From: Burkholderiaceae bacterium
GTDB lineage: Bacteria; Pseudomonadota; Gammaproteobacteria; Burkholderiales; Burkholderiaceae
Reading direction: 5' to 3'
Length of the DNA: 6,489 bases
Assembly: GCA_017997515.1 (NCBI GenBank)
Contig: JAGOEY010000104.1
Span: 1-6,489, forward strand
Shown: positions 5,267-6,489 of the stretch, piece by piece
How positions within the stretch are numbered: the first letter of the stretch is position 1
Layout: the number at the start of each line of letters is the position of its first letter
Notes under the pieces: generated by a model
What the model saw: only the letters and a program-made list of their open reading frames with translations
The model's database searches: none
Told to the model about the DNA's origin: nothing
Program-made: the position numbers and the translations under genes

Positions 5267-6489
5267 TCAGTTCAATTCGAGTGCGAAGTTGTCCAGCAGG
5301 TGCTGGAAGGCTTCTGTCGCGAGTTGCATGTCGTCGCTGGTGGTGGACTCCAGCGGGTTGTGGCTGATGCCGGAGTTCTGGCCGCGCACAAACAGCATGG
5401 CCTGGGGCATCACTTCGTGCAGCTTCATGGCGTCGTGGCCTGCGCCGCTGGGCATGGCGTAGCGCTGCAGTCCCAGGGCATCCACCGCACGTTCCCAGCG
5501 CTGTTGCCATGCAGGTGCGCTGGGTGCGGCGGCGGCACGCATGGTTTCTTCCAGTGTGTAGCGCAAAAACCGGCGTTCGCAGATGGCTTGTAACTCTGCC
5601 AACACGTCCTGCGCCAGGGCATCCCGCTGGGCATTGGTGGGGGCGCGTAAATCGAGGCTGAAGCGGCACTGGCCGGGCACGACGTTGATCGAGCCGTTGG
5701 GCACTTCCAGCATACCGATGGTGCCGACCGAGTCGCCGTCTTGCGCTGCGCGTTTTTCCACAAACAGGGCCAGCTCGGCAGTGGCGGTGGCGGCATCGCG
5801 GCGGCAGTCCATGGGGGTGGTGCCGGCGTGGCTGGCCATGCCAAAAATCTCGGCGATGTAACGCACGCTGCCGTTGATGGAGGTGACGATGCCCAGGGGC
5901 AGGTTCAGCTCGTTCAGCACCGGGCCCTGCTCAATGTGCACTTCGACAAACCCGTGGTAACGGGCCGGGTCGCGTTGGAGCTTGGGGATGTCGTCCACAC
6001 ACAGGCCTGCGTGTTGCATGGCTGCACGCATGGTGATGCCGTCGGCGTCCTTCTGGTCCAGCCACTCGGGCTTGAAGTCGCCGATGAGTGCGCCGGAGCC
6101 GAGGAAGGTGGCCTTGTAGCGCTGGCCTTCTTCTTCGGCAAAACCGATCACTTCGAAGTGGAAGGGCAGGCGTTTGCCCTGGCGGTGTAATTCGCGCACA
6201 CAGGCCATGGGCACAAAGATGCCCAGACGGCCGTCGTATTTGCCGCCGTTGCGCACCGTGTCGTAGTGGCTGCCGGTCATCAGCGTTTTCGCGTCCGGCT
6301 TGTCGGACAGGTAACGGCCGACCACGTTGCCCACGGCGTCCACTTCCACCTCGTCAAAGCCACAGTCACGCATCCAGTGCGAGATGCGCTGCGCGCAGGC
6401 GCGGTGGGCGTCGGTGAGGTAGGTGACGGTGAGCTGGCCTTTTTCGGCGTAGCCGGGGTCGGTGTGGGTGCTGAGTTTTTCTTGCCAGT
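5267..6489 (-). CDS. allC: Allantoate amidohydrolase-type M20 amidase (Zn-dependent), N-terminus beyond right edge
   Basis: 406 residues are visible, ending at TGA 5269-5267; the frame is still open at 6489. Motifs of the hydantoinase/carbamoylase amidase family are complete: GSHYDTVRNGGKYDGRLG with metal-ligand His and bridging Asp, FAEEEGQRY with the Glu ligand, HIEQGPVL with the next His, SHAGTTPMD, SGAGHDAM, and NSGISHNPLE with the last His. This set matches allantoate amidohydrolase (AllC), which hydrolyses allantoate to ureidoglycine or ureidoglycolate with release of ammonia and CO2, in the cytoplasm. Related N-carbamoyl-amino-acid hydrolases share the motifs, so substrate is inferred from context. 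The visible N-terminal part (GQLTVTYLTDAHRA) aligns near the start of single-domain AllC, so only about 10 residues may be missing; alternatively an OHCU decarboxylase (UraD) domain is fused upstream, as I recall for some Burkholderiales. It precedes the M20 gene by 15 bp and is co-transcribed with it. Confidence 0.88.
   Translation of the reverse strand, partial: WQEKLSTHTDPGYAEKGQLTVTYLTDAHRACAQRISHWMRDCGFDEVEVDAVGNVVGRYLSDKPDAKTLMTGSHYDTVRNGGKYDGRLGIFVPMACVRELHRQGKRLPFHFEVIGFAEEEGQRYKATFLGSGALIGDFKPEWLDQKDADGITMRAAMQHAGLCVDDIPKLQRDPARYHGFVEVHIEQGPVLNELNLPLGIVTSINGSVRYIAEIFGMASHAGTTPMDCRRDAATATAELALFVEKRAAQDGDSVGTIGMLEVPNGSINVVPGQCRFSLDLRAPTNAQRDALAQDVLAELQAICERRFLRYTLEETMRAAAAPSAPAWQQRWERAVDALGLQRYAMPSGAGHDAMKLHEVMPQAMLFVRGQNSGISHNPLESTTSDDMQLATEAFQHLLDNFALELN

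Noticed and set aside
4502..5593. A 363-codon plus-strand frame opposite the two hydrolase genes
   Set aside because: It crosses the junction of two well-supported minus-strand genes and is Gly/His/Val-rich in the way typical of antisense frames.

Overview
The window looks like chromosome from a high-GC betaproteobacterium, most likely family Comamonadaceae (Burkholderiales; Rhodoferax/Polaromonas/Acidovorax relatives). This rests on codon use, on the style of the proteins, and on an intergenic element of the CTATCAAAT...GCGCTAGA type at 3831-3892, which I recognise from memory of that family's genomes. It carries part of a purine/ureide (urate-allantoin) catabolism neighbourhood, next to an unrelated central-metabolism gene at the left edge.

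Layout, left to right. 1-107 (-): first 35 codons of an NADP-dependent malic enzyme (maeB), which runs off the window. 108-265: non-coding, with two strong stem-loops. 266-1291 (-): a BMP/PnrA-type lipoprotein, the solute-binding part of an ABC transporter. 1332-2819 (-): an NCS2/NAT purine (urate/xanthine-type) permease 40 bp upstream of the BMP gene and probably in the same transcript. Its reading frame is broken at codon 33 by an in-frame TAA where the family has a Tyr codon. 2820-2949: AT-rich divergent regulatory region with an ATC-N9-GAT (T-N11-A) LysR-type site. 2950-3849 (+): a LysR-type regulator transcribed away from the permease. 3850-4024: convergent intergenic region with a Comamonadaceae-type repeat and a large nested inverted repeat followed by a T tract. 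4025-5251 (-): an M20-family metallohydrolase of a divergent subtype. 5267-6489 (-): an allantoate amidohydrolase-type M20 amidase missing its N-terminus at the window edge; only 15 bp separate it from the M20 gene, so the two form an operon.

Proposed logic, by inference: the LysR protein senses a purine or ureide intermediate and controls the divergent permease-BMP transcript, and possibly the amidohydrolase operon. The permease and the BMP lipoprotein would take up purines or nucleosides. The right-hand hydrolases would act late in ureide breakdown. No ABC permease or ATPase partner for the BMP protein lies in the window.

The points most worth a second look are the single-codon disruption of the otherwise intact permease; the M20 hydrolase lacking two of the usual five metal-ligand residues; the LysR site; and the two structured intergenic regions. 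I see no CRISPR array, tRNA, rRNA, transposase or phage gene, and no clear sign of an entirely new system.
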